Part shown: positions 10,719 to 22,039 of the stretch, in pieces
Layout of the letters: each line of letters starts with the position of its first letter
Numbering within the stretch: the stretch's first letter is position 1
Assembly (NCBI RefSeq): GCF_017591435.1
Contig: NC_059303.1
Coordinates: 1,905,949-1,969,948 of the forward strand
Direction: 5' to 3'
Length of the DNA stretch: 64,000 bases
From: Portunus trituberculatus
Taxonomy: Eukaryota; Arthropoda; Malacostraca; Decapoda; Portunidae
Notes under the pieces: generated by a model
Seen by the model: the letters and a program-made list of their open reading frames with translations, nothing else
Database searches by the model: none
What the model was told of the DNA's origin: nothing
Position numbers and translations under genes: made by a program

Positions 10719-12345
10719 TTGCTAAATAATAGGTTTCAACAAGTATTTACTAAAGAAACAATGTTTGTAAAGCCTCAAAATGTAGAAGGAAATGTGCACA
10801 TGGATGACATTAAGATACCTAAAAAGGAGTTATATAAAATGTTGGAGGAACTTAAAGATGATAAAGCGATGGGACCAGATGAAGTTTCAGGTAAATTATT
10901 GAAGGAATGTAGAGAAGAATTGATAGATCCATTATATGATATTATAAGGTGCTCATTAGAAACCGGGGAAGTACCCGGTAGAGTGGAAAAGAGCTGAAGT
11001 GGTGCCCATCTATAAGGGAGGCAGTAAGGAAGAGCCTCTTAACTATAGACCTGTGTCTTTAACAAGTGTGGTCAGTAAGATTTGTGAGAGGGTGATAAAG
11101 AAACATTGGATACGGTTCCTGGAGGATCATAAGTTATTATCGGCTCATCAATTTGGCTTTAGGAAAGGGAGGTCATGTGTAACAAATCTACTGAGCTTTT
11201 ATTCGAGAGTGGTTGACAAAATACAAGAGAGAGAGGATGGATGGACTGTGTATATTTGGATTTAAAAAAGCTTTTGACAAGGTACCTCACATGAGACTGC
11301 TATGGAAATTAGAGATTTATGGAGGACTGAAGGAAAAGTGTTAAAGTGGATGGAAAACTACTTGAGATGGAGGGAGATGAGAACGGTAATAAGGGATGCA
11401 AAGTCGGACTGGTTGGTGGTGGAGAGTGGAGTCCCACAAGGTTCAGTGCTGGCACCAATACTTTTCCTTGTCTATATTAATGATATGCCAGAGGAGTAAA
11501 CAGTTATATTAATTTGTTTGCGGATGATGCGAAGTTGTGTAGGTATGTGAAGAGTGAAGAAGATTGTGAAATTTTACAGGCAGATCTGGATAGATTTGGG
11601 AGTGGAGCAAGAGGTGGGAGATGGAATTTAATCTGAGCAAAAGTCATGTAATGGAGATGGGGAAGAGTGGAAGACGGCCAAGAGGGTCATATAAGATGGG
11701 TGAAGGAGTAGTGTTGAAAAAGGTGGAAAAGGAAAAGGATTTGGGAGTGATAATACAAGACCATGGGCAGTTTGAGGCTCATATTGACAAGATGTTTGGA
11801 GAAACATATAATTTGATTAGAAATATTGGATTAGCCTTTCATTATATGGATAAAGATATGATGAAGAAATTAATTAGTACGGTAATTAGACCAAGATTGG
11901 AATATGCTGGGGTGGTTTGGTCCCCTTATAAAAGAAGCATATAAGGAAGTTGGAGAGATTGCAGAGAATGGCAACAAAAATGGTACCGGAATTGGCAGAA
12001 ATGACCTATGAGGAGAGATTAAAAGAAATGAATTTGCTTACCTTGGAACAAAGAAGAGAAAGAGGAGATTTAATACAGGTTTATAAACTGTTGAATGGTT
12101 TAGATGAAGTGGATAATGAACAAATGATGTTGAGAGAGGAAAATTTAAATAGAACTACGAGATCGCATAGTAAAAAAATAGCCAAGGGAATATGCTTGAA
12201 GGATGTGAAGAAATATAGTTTCCCACAGATATGTGTGGAGGTGTGGAATAGTCTGAGTGAGGAGGTGGTGTCAGCGAGGAGTGTGCATAGTTTTAAAGGA
12301 AAGCTGGATGTGTGTAGATATGGAGACGGGGCCACACGAGTATGA
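10719..12345 (+). pseudogene. B1 reverse transcriptase and C-terminal region (frameshifted)
   Basis: Five frame segments (10719-10997, 10999-11265, 11302-11499, 11621-11944, 11950-12345) cover one RT. Motifs in order are KAMGPDEVSGK, LNYRPVSLTSVVSKICER, HQFGFRKGRSCVTNLLSFY, DLKKAFDKVPH (across a break at 11262), ESGVPQGSVLAP, LFADDAK (near 11516), KDLGVIIQDHGQFEAHIDK, RPRLEYAGVVWSPY and KKYSFPQICVEVWNSL. FADD is the polymerase active site. Breaks occur at short homopolymers (for example near 11262, 11499 and 11935). Confidence 0.85.
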
Positions 12346-12377
12346 TACCCAGGCCCTGTAAAATTACAATTAGGTAA

Positions 12378-12378
<1 letters not shown>

Positions 12379-12414
<36 letters not shown>
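12379..12414. repeat. (CA)n tail of B1, junction with B2
   Basis: A 36 bp uninterrupted (CA)n run directly follows the TTAGGTAAATA end of B1. It is directly followed by the 5' sequence of B2 at 12415. Confidence 0.9.
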
Positions 12415-12416
<2 letters not shown>

Positions 12417-12436
12417 AAATCAAGTGTTAGAGAATC

Positions 12437-13406
12437 ATGAGTAAAGAAGAGATTCCATCTAAATGCAGGTATGAGACTAGGGAAAGAATGAAAGAAGGTG
12501 AATATGTTGATGAGGGAGTAAGCGCATTCGAAGGTTTTGATACGGCAAATACTTCACTATTTAAGAGAGTGTTGACTATTGAACGTAAATTAGATAAATG
12601 GATAAAGGAGAATATGGGAATGAAAGAGAATGAAGAACAGGAAAAAGACTTTTAAAAAACTGAGAGAAAGGATAAAAAAAGTGGAAGAAAACGAAGCTAG
12701 ACTAAGAGCGGAAAACGAAAAACTGAAAAAGGAAGTAGCTAACTACAAGAAGCAGATGGAAGAAGGACTTGGTAAAGCCGAGAAAGAAAAAGAGAAGCTG
12801 AAAGATCTAGTAAACAAAGAAGAGGAAAGAGTACAGAATGTGATTAAAAAAGAAGTACAAGCATGGAGAGTCCAAGGTAAGAAAGATAAGAATGATTTTC
12901 AGGAGGTGTTTCAAGAACAACTAAAAGAAAGAGATGAAAATATGACAAACAAAATGATAAGAGTCCTCAAGAAAAAAGAAAATCTATTTAGGGTAATTGT
13001 AGAAAAAAAGACTAATCATATTTGGACTAAAAGAAAAAATATATAATACAGACCAAGAAGAGAAAAAGAAGAAATGAAATCAGTTAAAGACCTACTAAAA
13101 AATCTAAACGACGAAGATAGACAGAACTTAGAAGAGGAAGTAGAAGAAATACACAAAATGGGACCATATCAAGAAGGAACAACGAAACCAATTAAGATAA
13201 TACTAGAATCACAAACAGCAACAGAAGAAATATTATGTAGAACAACTAAACTCAGAGAAACAGAAGGTTGCAAAGATATATATATAAAGAAAAATAGAAA
13301 TGAGGAAGAAAGGAAGAGATACAACAAACTGGCAGCAGCAGTAAGGGAAAAAAATAATGAAAGGTCAGAAGAGGAAAAAAAGGCATTTTTTTTTGGAAAA
13401 TTCTAG
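12437..13406 (+). pseudogene. B2 ORF1-like coiled-coil region
   Basis: Frames 12437-12655, 12630-13046 and 13074-13406 make one ORF1-like protein. It has a non-coiled N-terminus, a long charged coiled coil (heptad segment ENEARLRAENEKLKKEV near 12690-12740) and then EEVEEIHKMGPYQEG with PIKIILESQ, matching the B1 module. It ends in a basic stretch before the endonuclease. Two frameshifts separate the parts. The role by analogy is RNA binding and chaperoning of the element transcript. Confidence 0.65.
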
Positions 13407-13498
13407 GAGACAGGATAAGGAAATGGTATATAAAAGAGAAGGAAGAGGAAAAAGTGGAACAAGTTTAACTATAAGTGATAAAGGCAAGAGACTGAAAA

Positions 13499-14129
13499 TG
13501 ATGTATACGAACATAGACAGGGTTTTATCAAGTAAATTAGAATTAAGAGATTACATAAAGAAAAAAAAACGGATATTTTATGCCTGGCTGAAACAAAACT
13601 AAATGAGGCAATCAAAATAGACTTGGATAATAGGTATAATGTATGGAGGAGAGACAGAGTGGGTAAAGGAGAAGGAGGAGTCATGATAATGTTAAGGAAG
13701 GAGATGGTGATAAACCAAGTGGAATGTGGGGAAGGAAAAGCACAAGTACTGTATGTTAAGATGCATATTAATAAAAAAGAGTTAACAATCATTGTAACAT
13801 ATGTGCCACCAAAAACAAATTCATGGACCAATCAAGAATATAAAGACATGATAAATGACACAATAAGAAGTCTTACAAGAATCATTAAAGAAAGGAGAAA
13901 AGTGATATTGGTAGGAGATTTCAACTGTAAAGAAGTGGACTGGGAAAATTATGAAAGTGGTATAGGGGTAGAAGCCTGGGGAGAAAGATTCCTGAACCTA
14001 ATGATAGATAATATGATGGACCAAAGAGTAAAGAAAAACACAAGATTCAGAGGAAACGACGAGCTGGTGAGATTGGACCTAGTTTTTACAAGGGGTATAC
14101 AAATGAACGATGATATAAGTGCCCATTAG
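13499..14129 (+). pseudogene. B2 endonuclease (frameshifted N-terminus)
   Basis: The first strand MMYTNIDRVLSSKLELRDYI lies in the 13357-13602 frame; the remainder is in 13623-14129. Visible motifs are GEGGVMIMLRKE, VTYVPPKTNSW, VILVGDFNCKEVDWEN and RLDLVFT. The catalytic GKSDHVILEM lies further on, around 14135, after another frame change. The homopolymer run at 13560-13568 separates the first two frames. Confidence 0.8.
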
Positions 14130-14955
14130 GAAAGAGTGACCATGTAATATTAGAAATGGATATAGAAGAGGGAAAGGAAGATAGAGACAATTCATACAAA
14201 GGAGACCGATTAAATTACAGAAAGGCTGATACAGTATTGAGAATCTCAAGAATTACTACAAATACATTAATTGGGAGGAAATGGAAAACTCAGAGACAGT
14301 GAAAGAGAAGTATAACTTATTTTTGGAAATATACAAAACAGGAGTCGGCGAATATGTCCCGAAATATAGACCTAAAGAAGAAGGAAAGAAAGATTGGTTT
14401 GACGCAAGGTGTGCTAGGGCAAAGGAGAAAAGAGATGGAGCATGGAAAAGATGGAGGAGAAATAGAAATCCAGTAAATAAGGAAAACTTCAAGGCAGCAA
14501 GAAATGAATATGTTAAGGTGAGGAAGGATGAGGAAAGGAACTATGAAAAGGAGAGTCAAAAAATGTAAGGAACAACCAAAATTGTTTTACAGATTCATAA
14601 ATGAAAAAATAAGGCAAAAAGAAACAATAGTAAGGTTAAAAGAAGAGAATGGGATGGTGGAAGACCCAAAAAGTATGGCAGAACTATTAAATACAAAATT
14701 CCAGGAGGTCTTTACTAAGGAATCCAAATTTGAAAGGCCACAGAGAGACCATCTATATGAAAGAGGTTAAAGTAACCAAGCTTGAAAGAAAAAAGTTAAT
14801 GAAGGAATTGGATGAAGGGAAGACAATGGGACCGAATGAAGTCTCAGGCAGAATACTGAAAGAATGTAGGGAAGAACTAGCAAGTCCTATATATATCATC
14901 ATAAAATGCTCAATATAAAATGGAACAGTACCAGTAGAATGGAAAAAGAGCTGAG

Positions 14956-15633
14956 GTGGTTCCCATATATAAGAGAGGAAGGAAGGAAGAACCTTTAAAT
15001 TACAGACTGGTATCACTAACTAGTGTAATATGCAAGATGTGTGAAAGAATAATAAAGAAACAATGGATCGAGTTCCTTGAAGACAACAAATTAATATCAA
15101 ATAGCGAATTTGGTTTTAGAAAAAGACGGTCGTGTGTAACTAATTTACTGAGTTTCTACTCTAGTATAGTTGGTAGAGTGCAAGGGAGAGAGGAATGGGT
15201 TGACTGTATTTATTCAGATTTAAAAAAGGCTTTTGATAAAGTGCCACATGCAAGATTACTATGGAAGATAGAGGAGAAGGGTGGCTTAAAAGGAAGCACA
15301 TTGAGATGGATGGAAAATTATTTGAGGGGGAGAGAAATAAGGACGGTAGTTAAAGATATGAAGTCAAAGTGGAGAGCAGTAGAAAGCGGAGTGCCGCAGG
15401 GGTCAGTATTAGCGCCAATACTTTTCCTCATATATATAAATGACATGCCAGAAGGAGTGAACAGCTACATAAATCTGTTTGCTGTCGATGCGAAACTGTG
15501 CAGAGTTATAAAGCAAAAAGAGGATTGTGAAATACTGCAGAAAGATCTAAATAAGATCTGGGAATGGAGTAAAAGGTGGGAAGTGGAATTCATTGTGGAC
15601 AAAAGCCATGTCATGGAAATGGGAAAAAGTTAA
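14956..15633 (+). pseudogene. B2 reverse transcriptase with altered active site (FAVD)
   Basis: A 225-residue frame with LNYRLVSLTSVICKMCER, EFGFRKRRSCVTNLLSFY, DLKKAFDKVPHARL, ESGVPQGSVLAPIL and LFAVDAKLCR. The box that reads FADD in other copies is FAVD here (near 15478-15490), so one of the two catalytic aspartates is replaced by valine. This would abolish polymerisation even without the frameshifts. The upstream KTMGPNEVSGR lies in 14730-14918. Confidence 0.85.
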
Positions 15634-16160
15634 AGTCAACCCATGGGAATCTATAAGATGGGAGATGGAGTAGAACTGGAGAAAGTAAAAAAGGAAAAGA
15701 ACTTAGGGGTGATGATGGAAGAAAACAATCAACCGGTAAGCCATATTGATAGAATTTTCAGACATATAATTTGCTAAGGAATATTGGATTTGCATTTCAC
15801 TACATGGACAAAGAAATGATGAAGAAATTGATAAATACTATAATAAGACCCAGATTGGAATATGCAGGAGTAGTGTGGACCCCTCATAAAAAGAAACACA
15901 TGAGGAAGTTGGAGAGACTACAAAAAATGGCTACAAGAATGGTTCTAGAATTTGAAGGGATGATATATGAGGAAAGACTAAAGGCTATGGATCTACCAAC
16001 CCTGGAATAGAGAAGGGAGAGAGGAGATCTGATACAAGTTTATAAATTGATCAACGGAATGGACCAAGTGGATAATGAGAAACTGATCCTGAGAGAAGAA
16101 TATGACATTCGATGCACAAGATCGCATAGTAAAAAGCTGAGAAAGGGAAGATGTCTTAGA

Positions 16161-18090
16161 CATTAATGCAAGGTGTGCTAGGGCAAAGGAGAAAAGAGAT
16201 GGAACATGGAAAAGGTGGAGGAGAAATAGAAATCCAGAAAATAAGGAAAACTTCAAAACAGCAAGAAATGAATATGCTAAGGTGAGAAAAAAAGAAGAAA
16301 GGAACTATGAAAAGGACATTGTCGAAAAATGTAAGGAGCAACCGAAACTGTTCTACAGATTAATAATTGGAAAAATAAGGCAAAAAGAAACAATAGAAAG
16401 GTTAAAAGGAGAGAATGGGATGGTGGAAGACCAAAAAAAGTATGTCAGAACTGTTAAATAGTAAATTTCAGGAGGTCTTTACTAAGGAATCCAAATTTGA
16501 AAGACCACAGGGTAAAAGAGAGACTGTCCATATGAAAGAGATTAAAGTAACCCTGCTTGAAATAAAAGAGTTATGACGGAATTAGATGAAGAGAAGGCAA
16601 TGGGACTGGATGAAGTCTCAGGCAGAATATTAAAAATGTAGAGAAGAACTAGCAAGTCCTATATACAACATCATAAAATGCTCAATATAAAATGGAACAG
16701 TACCAGTAGAATGGAAGAGCTGAGGTTCCCACATGTATAAGAGCGGAAGGAAGGAAGAACCTTTAAATTACAGACTGGTATCACTAACTAATGTAATATG
16801 CAAGATCTGTGAAAGAGTAATAAAGAAACAATGGATCGAGTTCGTAGAAGACAACAAATTATTATCAAATAGCCAATTTGGTTTTAGAAAAGGTCGGTCG
16901 TGTGTAACAAATTTATTCAGTTTCTACTCTAGAATAGTTGATAAAGTACAAGAGAGAGAGAGAGGGATGGATTGACTGTATTTATTTGAATTTAGAAAAG
17001 GTGTTTGATAAAGTGCCACATGAAAGATTACTGTGGAAGTTAGAGGAGAAGGGTGGCTTAAAAGGAAGCACATTGAGATGGATAGAGAATTACTTGATGG
17101 GGAGAGAAATAAGGACGGTAGTTAAAGTCCAAGTGGAGAGCAGTAGACAGCGGAGTGCCACATGGGTCAGCATTGGCGCCAATACTTTTTCTCATATATA
17201 TGAACGACATGCCAGAGGGAGTAAACAGCTACATAAATCTGTTTATAGATGATGCAAAACTGTGCAGAGTCATAAAACAAAAAGAGGATTTTGAAATACA
17301 GCAGGAAGACTTAAACAAGATCTGGAAATGGAGTAAAAAATGGGAGATGGAATTCAATGTGGACAAAAGTCATGTCATGGAAATGGGAAAAAGTGAAAGA
17401 CGACCAGTGGGAATCTATAAAATGGGAGATGGAGTAGAACTAGAAAAAATAAAAAAGGTAAAGGACTTGGGAGTGACGATGGAAGAAAATAGTCAACCGA
17501 TAAGCCATATTGATAGAATTTTCAGAGAGACATATAATTTGCTAAGGAATATTGGATTAGCATTTCACTACATGGACAAAGAAATGATGAAGAAATTGAT
17601 AAGTACTATAATAAGACCCAGATTGGAATATGCAGGAGTTGTGTGGATCCCCCATAAAAAGAAACACATTAGGAAATAGGAGAGACTACAAAAAATGGCT
17701 ACAAGAATGGATGACATATGAGTAGAGACTAAAAGCTATGGATATACCAACCCTGGAACAGAGAAGGGAGAGAGGGGATCTGATACAAGTTTATAAATTG
17801 ATCAACGGAATGGACCAAGTGGATAATGAGAAACTGATCCTGAGAGAAGAATATGACATTCGAAGCACAAGATCGCATAGTAAAAAGCTGAGAAAGGGAA
17901 GATGTCTGAGAATTGTTAAAAAATATAGTTTCCCACAAAGATGTGTTGAGACGTGGAACAGTTTGAGTGAAGAAGTGGTGTCAGCAACGAGTATGCATAG
18001 TTTTAAAGAAAAATTGGATAAGTGTAGATATGGAGATAGGGCCACACGAACATAAAGCCCAGGCCCTGTAAAACTACAACTAGGTAAATA
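16161..18090 (+). mobile_element. CR1/L2-like LINE, copy B3, 5'-truncated
   Basis: Begins inside the linker between endonuclease and RT (NARCARAKEKRDG) fused directly to the broken end of B2. It continues through the RT (NYRLVSLTNVICKICER, SQFGFRKGRSC, LFIDDAKLCR near 17240, where FADD is changed to FIDD) and ends KKYSFPQRCVETWNSLSE, RYGDRATRT, CTAGGTAAATA, (CA)n. A small deletion removes a few residues near 17710. The endonuclease is absent and the copy is dead. Confidence 0.88.
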
Positions 18091-18099
18091 CACACACAC
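18091..18099. repeat. short (CA)n tail of B3, junction with family E
   Basis: Nine bases of (CA)n follow CTAGGTAAATA. The 5' sequence of family E starts at the next base with TAAGATGGCG. Confidence 0.8.
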
Positions 18100-19812
18100 T
18101 AAGATGGCGAGCAAGAATGGCATAAACAAGCCATGCCCCCAAATAACCTGCTGCATTCAACACTATATGCTGTTTCCTAGTGGTGAATATTAAGGTGGAA
18201 GCTGCACTAGTCTTGCTTGTGTTTGCCCTGTCTCCAAATAGTAGGTTGTGGAAGTGTATAAACTGCAAAGATGAGTGATGAGGAGGGAGCCATTGCGACA
18301 AATCTTTTATCATGTACAACGCCAACAGGGACTGTTCCCAAGGCTGTTGACAGGGCATTCTCAGGATTCAAGGATGAGGATAGAAGAGTAGGTGAGACCA
18401 TGATGAGAACAATTATCGGACTGGAAATTGCAATGAAGGAGATGCAGACTCGATTGAAAAGTTAGAAAAAACGATGAGATGTTGACAACAGAGACAGAAG
18501 TATGGATGATCTACATGCTAAATTTGCTCTCTATGAGAAAAACCAACAGAGTATGAAGGAAAAGTTAAAGAGTTAAATATGAAACAGGAAGCATGGAAAA
18601 AGGAGCAGGAGAATAAAAATATACACTTAGGGAAAATTGTGGATGAACAAAGTTGACAGAAAAGTAGTGCAAGTGATAAAGCAGAAATAAAACTTAGTCA
18701 GAGACACTGTTGACAGGAAAAAGACTGTCTTGATATTCAGTCTAAAGGAAAAGAGCATATCACAGTGGTTTGAAAGAGAAAAGGAGGAGATGGAAAGTGT
18801 AGAGAAAGTCAGAGTACATACAGGAAGTTAAAGAAATAACACCGGAGATTGAAGAAATTCGATGACTGGGAAGATACAAGGAAGGGGCAACATACACTGA
18901 TGAAAATAAGGTTCAGATCACAGACAGCAGCCGAAGATCTACTGGGTAAAGCACCTAAATCAAATCAACAAGGATAGAAGAATTTAAACAAATATGGATA
19001 AAAAGAGACTTGACTAGAGAGGAGAGAACCACCATCAATGAACTGAGAAATGAAGCAAATGAAAAAAACAACCAAAGATCAGAGGTGGAGAAGAAAAATT
19101 TCTATTAGAGAGTCATTGACATGATGCAAAAAAAATGGTACAAGAGAGAAAAAAAACAGGAGGGATAGGATTAAAAGTAGCATATACAAAAGTAAATGGC
19201 ATACTGTCAACAGGATTAGAAAATATGGATTATTTGAAAGATGAGAAACCAGATATTGTTGGATTAGTCAAAACTAAGTTAGTGGGTGATATGGATCATT
19301 TGAATATTGGGGATGGGGACTAAATGTTTGATTTAGAAATAAGACAAGAAAGTAAAGGAGAGGTATAATGCTGTTAATCAAGAAAGGCTTAGTGGTGGAT
19401 TCAACTCTGTATGGGGAAGAGAAGGCAGAGATATTGAAAATTAGAATAAAAAGAAACATTCTCATGACCTATGTACCCCCTACACACAGAGAAATGTTGG
19501 AAGATATGAGAGTTTGCTTATCAAAGCTGTTGGAGGAGAACAGTGAATTACTAATGATGGGGGACTTCAACTGTAAAGAGGTTTCATGGGAGGACTAGAC
19601 CACCAAAGGTAGCATAACATCATGGGGAAGCAGATTGCTAGAGCTGACCTTAGATAATGTCGTAACACAGTAGATCCAAAAATATACAAATACTTTTATA
19701 CAAGCTTTAAGGAAAGCTTGGATAAAAGTAGATATGGAGACAGGACAGCACGAGCCTAGTGTGGCTCATTTCCTGCATCTTACAATTAGGTAAATACAAT
19801 TAGTAAATACAC
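18100..19812 (+). mobile_element. CR1/L2-like LINE, family E, internally deleted
   Basis: The 5' region (18100-18270) and the ORF1 start MSDEEGAIATNLLSC (18271) are followed by a decayed ORF1 coiled-coil region. Endonuclease pieces follow: AYTKVNGILSTGLENMDYL (19177 onward), KPDIVGL, LMTYVPP and LMMGDFNCKEVSWED (19550-19595). The sequence then jumps at about 19670-19690 to the last residues ESLDKSRYGDRTARA and the tail TTAGGTAAATACAATTAGTAAATACACATGC. The whole RT is missing. Both termini are kept, so it is a non-autonomous internal-deletion derivative. Many stop codons are present. Confidence 0.8.
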
Positions 19813-20285
19813 ATGCATACACACAGTGGGTTACACTACCTATACCCTATCAAGAAGTCCAGCATACTGTACATGGTGATGTGTTACAGGGGCAGAGGGG
19901 TCTATATTAGGGACCTTGTCTCCAAAATTACATTAAATCTTGCTTATGTCAAGGCTGAGAAGAGGTATGGAAGGAGTTGAGGATATGGACGGCACAGTCA
20001 GTGCTGCTGCCTATATAAATAAGGATCAAACCGAGAGGCAGGGGCAAAATTATTGAAGCACCTCTAGACTAGGACATTGGAATAAAGAAAGGGAATTCTC
20101 CAGATTTAGGGAGGAAAGAGACAACATTAGAAGAGTCATCTCATTGGACAGAGAACTTAAAGTTCCTAACAAAAAAAGAGGTGTATGGCTATGGTTAATA
20201 TTCGGTAGAGTGCATCCCAAAATCAAAACCATTGAATTTACTAATTTCATTATAATTCACTTTTACTTAAAGTTTTAATCAATCA
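19813..20285. other. no recognisable gene
   Basis: Intron sequence between the E tail and the 3' end of the RTE-like element. No ORF, repeat or motif I can support. Confidence 0.4.
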
Positions 20286-21114
20286 TTCATGGGGATCATA
20301 TACCAGGGGACATGTCACCTTGCCTACCTTATGGTGTCACTCCAGGCAATCACGCCTCGTGATTCTCCATGGAGGTCCCTTCCCATGCCAAGTAAATCCC
20401 AGCAGGAAGCATTGACTTGCCATAGCCATGAGTTCTGTGGATGTCCCCTTAGCCTACTCCATACTGTGTTATCCCTTTCAGAAACAACCTGATAAGCAGG
20501 ATCGGCTTCCAGGCAGCATGCCACATGCCCATATACTTGTAATTGGCATTGACAGACTATGCTGGTAATCATCCTCGAATCAGTCTCATGGAACAATTAC
20601 TGATTTGACACAGTTACACCAGCAGTATCTCTTGATCCTGCAAAAGCATCTAGTACTAAAGACATCAGTTCACCTCTTCAGATTGGTGTTCAGTGTCCAT
20701 ATCTTACAACTGTAGAGTAAGACAAGGATCACCAGCGACTTGAAGATCCGAATCTTTGTTCGTCTGCACAGGTACTGACAATGCCAAATATTCGTGTTGA
20801 GGTAGTCCATAATGCTGTGGGCCAGGCCAATTTGCTGTACAAGTTTCTGGCTTGACCCACCATCGTTATGCACTACACTACCAAAGTATGCGAAACTTTC
20901 CAAGATCTCAATGTCCTCCCCACATGCATGGACAAACTGTACCGTTTCATCCAGTAAGCCTCCCAACACCTGAACCTTGGTCTTGGGACAGGAAATCTGA
21001 AGTCCCAGGGGCTTTGCCTCCTCATGCAGTGCCTCTTGAGCCATTACCAGAACCTACAGTGACTCAGCAAGGATTACTGCATCATCGGCAAAAACAAGAT
21101 CTGTAATCTCAGTA

Positions 21115-22039
21115 CAGGCAACCCCCGCTTAACGAAGGTTCATACAATAAAATTTTGCTACAATGAAGGTTTCATTTTACTACCATCTGCTCGTTTAACG
21201 AACACCAAACTCGCTGTAACGAAGTTTTATCCAGGTAATTTTTTCCAAGTTTGAAAGCACCACCGTATCACACAAGCTGACAGGCTTGTGAATACACCAG
21301 CACCTCTCGTGGACAACACGCGCACCACTCACTCCCCCTGTTCAAAACAATAGCAGTGTCAGCAGCAGCTCGTCTTCCCTCGCTCAACTTACCACCAAAA
21401 CGCCCTGCAATGTCGCCTAGTGTTGCTAAGAAGACCAGGAAGTCTTTTACTCTCGAAGTGAAGCTGGATATTATTCACAGACACGAGAGAGGCGAGAAAA
21501 CTTATAGCATTGCTCGCCACCATCTTGACTCTATCTACTGTCTCTACTATTTTCAAGTCAGCAGACTCTATTAAGAAGGTTGGTGAGACCGTATCTTCCT
21601 AGCAAGCTAAAAGAACCACCTGAACTCATGACTCTACAATGGATAAGATGGAAAAGCCTTGTGGAAATGTGGTACATAAGTTTTGTATGTGATACAATGG
21701 TGCGTCCTTTGTTTACATTCCACAGGTTGCCGGTTAGTGTCTTTACCGTTTCACTCTCCCTCCCTTCATAAATTTAAGATCATCAACATTATAAAGTTAT
21801 GTACATACATACATTAGTGTACATTATACTGACTTGAATTAAACTGCCTAAATGTTTAACTTCATAATTTTTACTTTCATTAAACCTTTCACTATACTAT
21901 GATGCACTCTTGCTTTGTTTACTCTCAATGGAAATTCAAGTCAGGGGTTAAACTTGTTATAATCGGTTCACTTAACGAAGTTTCGCTTAACGAAGGGTTT
22001 TTTAGGAACGTAACCCCTTCGTTAAGCTGGGGTTGCCTG
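21115..22039 (+). mobile_element. Tigger/pogo DNA transposon, internally deleted, TA-flanked
   Basis: A 925 bp element with terminal inverted repeats: left CAGGCAACCCCCGCTTAACG, right end reverse-complement CAGGCAACCCCAGCTTAACG, differing at one position in 20. TA dinucleotides flank both ends (21113-21114 and 22040-22041). It interrupts the RTE-like RT just before its FADD box, and removing it with one TA gives a continuous reading frame, confirming the insertion. A transposase N-terminus remains inside (21416-21600) but no catalytic DDE/DDD region, so it was mobilised in trans. The high TIR identity suggests it is younger than the host LINE. Confidence 0.88.
21412..21600 (+). pseudogene. 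Tigger transposase N-terminal remnant (CENP-B-type HTH)
   Basis: Starts with MSPSVAKKTRKSFTLEVKLD then IIHRHERGEKTYSIARHH, the first part of a CENP-B/Tigger helix-turn-helix. The frame then shifts by one, and the continuing helix (LTLSTVSTIFKSADSIKK) is read in a different frame. It ends soon after. DNA binding to the TIRs is the family role. The catalytic domain is deleted. Confidence 0.75.

Larger units (their letters stand above)
8179..12378 (+). mobile_element. near full-length CR1/L2-like LINE, copy B1
   Basis: A 4.2 kb element with all expected parts in order: a GC-rich 5' UTR (8179-8514); a coiled-coil ORF1-like region; an apurinic-type endonuclease (9554-10381); a reverse transcriptase with RT motifs from 10860 and FADD near 11520; and a C-terminal region ending RYGDGATRV (12320-12344). 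The 3' UTR is very short and finishes TTAGGTAAATA plus (CA)n. The coding region is split by at least seven frameshifts, so it cannot encode an intact product. Its 5' end abuts the (CA)n tail of family C and its own tail abuts B2. Clade placement (CR1/L2 group) is inferred from RT motifs and the short-repeat tail. Confidence 0.9.
12415..16160 (+). mobile_element. CR1/L2-like LINE, copy B2, 3' end lost
   Basis: This copy starts a few bases upstream of the ORF1 ATG at 12437, so it lacks the GC-rich leader of B1. Order: coiled-coil ORF1 (12437-13406), endonuclease (13500-14129), linker, RT (14960-15633) and C-terminal part. The sequence ends abruptly after KGRCLRH at 16160, without KKYSFP, the tail signature or (CA)n, where it joins B3. 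It forms a subfamily with B3 and B4 (residues DQVDNEKLILREEYD) distinct from B1 and B5 (DEVDNEQMMLREEN). It carries multiple frameshifts. Confidence 0.88.

Noticed and set aside
20050..20250. Possible exon between family E and the RTE-like element
   Set aside because: No splice-site pair with coding bias and no resemblance to TBCD or any other family I know.
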